Of a DNA stretch of 7,012 nucleotides, positions 6,363 to 7,012 are shown piece by piece. The notes under the pieces were generated by a model. The model ran no database searches, had not been told where the DNA came from, and was given only the letters and a program-made list of their open reading frames with translations. Position 1 is the stretch's first letter; each line of letters begins with the position of its first letter. This DNA comes from Smithella sp. Its GTDB lineage: Bacteria > Desulfobacterota > Syntrophia > Syntrophales > Smithellaceae. The position numbers and the translations under genes are program-made. Location of the stretch: NCBI GenBank assembly GCA_012797505.1, contig JAAZOZ010000220.1:1-7012 (forward strand), read 5' to 3'.

Positions 6363-6391
6363 AAAAATTTTCCGCCCCCTGAAGGGCCGGA
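6361..6391 (-). terminator. Terminator-like hairpin between the hydrolase gene and btuC
   Basis: On the minus strand UCCGGCCC (6391-6384), loop UUCA, and GGGGGCGGA (6379-6371) form a GC-rich stem with a small 1x2 internal loop. AAA and then seven U (6367-6361) follow. This has the shape of an intrinsic terminator placed after the hydrolase stop (6416) and directly before the btuC start region. It could end or attenuate transcription entering btuC, or be chance. The stem is imperfect, so confidence is limited. Confidence 0.4.
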
Positions 6392-6415
6392 CGAAGGGGT
6401 GGAGTTTTTCAACTT

Positions 6416-7012
6416 TTACTTCTTGACAAAATCCGTTATCTCTTTCCACAAGGAGGCATCCGCGTAATACGGCCAGTCGTTGTGTCCAGCGTTCGGGATC
6501 ACCCACATGCGCTTTCTGCCTTCGGGCAAGCTTTGGTAGAGTTGATGCGCGTGCCGGATGGGAAGAATTTCATCGTGCTCCGCGCCGACCACGGAAATAT
6601 TTCGGGGGAAATTTTTCAGATTTTCAATGCTGTCATACCGGTCGGTAAGGACCAGCTTCACCGGCAGAAAGGGAAAGAGCGACTTGGCCACGGACGCCAG
6701 CGTGTCCCACGGCGTAATCAAAATGAGCCCGGCAAGCGGCACGGATGTCTGTCGGGCGACGGCGGCGGCTACACCACAGCCCAGCGATTCCCCCAGAAGA
6801 TAAACCGGCTCTCCGTAGTCTTCGTGGGCAAGGCGAAGTGTCTCCAGGCCGTCGGCGACGAAAGACTTTTCGCCCACCTTGCCCGGACGGCCGCCATACA
6901 GCGGATACTCGGCCAGAATGACCCGGAAACCGAGGTTCCCCAGCGGTTCCAGATAAAAACCGCGGTCAAAAGCCGTTCCGCCGTTGCCGTGAAACAAAAC
7001 GATCGTTCCGGA
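6416..7012 (-). CDS. Alpha/beta hydrolase, C-terminal part (N terminus outside window)
   Basis: This is a serine hydrolase of the alpha/beta fold. 198 residues are visible and the start lies beyond position 7012. The open frame enters from the window edge as SGTIVLFHGNGG, so the TTG at 6997 is an internal Leu codon, not a start. HGNGG (visible residues 8-12) is the oxyanion-hole loop; GESLG (74-78) is the nucleophile elbow with Ser76; GAEHDEILP (143-151) supplies Asp147; NAGHND (174-179) supplies His177, completing the triad. The layout resembles BEM46/ABHD13-like and 'serine aminopeptidase S33'-type hydrolases. The substrate cannot be told from sequence. The gene lies 53 nt upstream of the earliest non-overlapping btuC start in the same direction, with a terminator-like hairpin between, so a role in corrinoid metabolism is only a possibility. 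It is not a CbiZ-type amidohydrolase by its motifs. Confidence 0.85.
   Translation of the reverse strand, partial: SGTIVLFHGNGGTAFDRGFYLEPLGNLGFRVILAEYPLYGGRPGKVGEKSFVADGLETLRLAHEDYGEPVYLLGESLGCGVAAAVARQTSVPLAGLILITPWDTLASVAKSLFPFLPVKLVLTDRYDSIENLKNFPRNISVVGAEHDEILPIRHAHQLYQSLPEGRKRMWVIPNAGHNDWPYYADASLWKEITDFVKK

Noticed and set aside
6363..6506. Upstream extension of btuC to GTG at 6449 or 6506.
   Set aside because: These starts overlap the conserved C-terminal end of the hydrolase gene, lack a Shine-Dalgarno, and add a non-hydrophobic N terminus unlike BtuC.
1..7012. CRISPR arrays, tRNA/rRNA genes, insertion sequences, toxin or defence genes.
   Set aside because: No spaced repeats, inverted-repeat-bounded transposase frames, RNA gene signatures or defence domains are visible; the window is filled by the corrinoid genes.

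Overview
The window holds one minus-strand gene cluster for corrinoid (vitamin B12) capture, import and final assembly. Both end genes run off the window. In transcription order (right to left) it contains: the C-terminal part of an alpha/beta hydrolase; a BtuC-type inner-membrane permease; a BtuD-type ATPase; a cobalamin riboswitch; a BtuB-type TonB-dependent outer-membrane receptor; a BtuF-type periplasmic binding protein; CobT; and the first 82 codons of CobS. No gene on the plus strand is supported. The long plus-strand reading frames are antisense shadows of these genes.

The organism is a Gram-negative bacterium, because a TonB-dependent receptor with signal peptide, plug and terminal aromatic residue requires an outer membrane. 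Moderately high GC by eye, an uptake-plus-salvage layout and the protein style suggest a deltaproteobacterium/Desulfobacterota-like anaerobe. That placement is an impression, not a demonstrated result.

Region by region: 6416-7012 is the partial hydrolase; 6361-6415 is a short gap with a terminator-like hairpin; 5322-6362 is btuC; 4546-5322 is btuD, joined to btuC by a TAATG stop/start overlap; 4397-4540 is the riboswitch, only 5 nt past the btuD stop; 4354-4396 is a leader with a possible hairpin over the btuB ribosome binding site; 2245-4353 is btuB; 1347-2255 is btuF, overlapping btuB by 11 nt; 287-1333 is cobT; 259-293 is a tandem 7-bp repeat across the cobT end; 1-248 is the start of cobS. 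No stretch over 300 bases lacks a gene.

How the parts work together: BtuB takes corrinoids across the outer membrane with TonB energy, BtuF carries them through the periplasm, and BtuCD pumps them into the cytoplasm. CobT activates the lower-ligand base as its alpha-ribotide, and CobS joins it to the activated corrinoid, so imported incomplete corrinoids can be completed. The riboswitch lets finished cobalamin shut off btuB-btuF-cobT-cobS. Its position inside the gene series means it cannot act in the usual leader fashion on btuC-btuD.

I did not find a new biological system here. The points most worth a second look are the intra-operonic riboswitch, the unclear non-ATG start of btuC beside a terminator-like hairpin, the heptamer repeat that supplies stops in all frames between cobT and cobS, and a Glu-to-Asp change at an apparently important CobT position.
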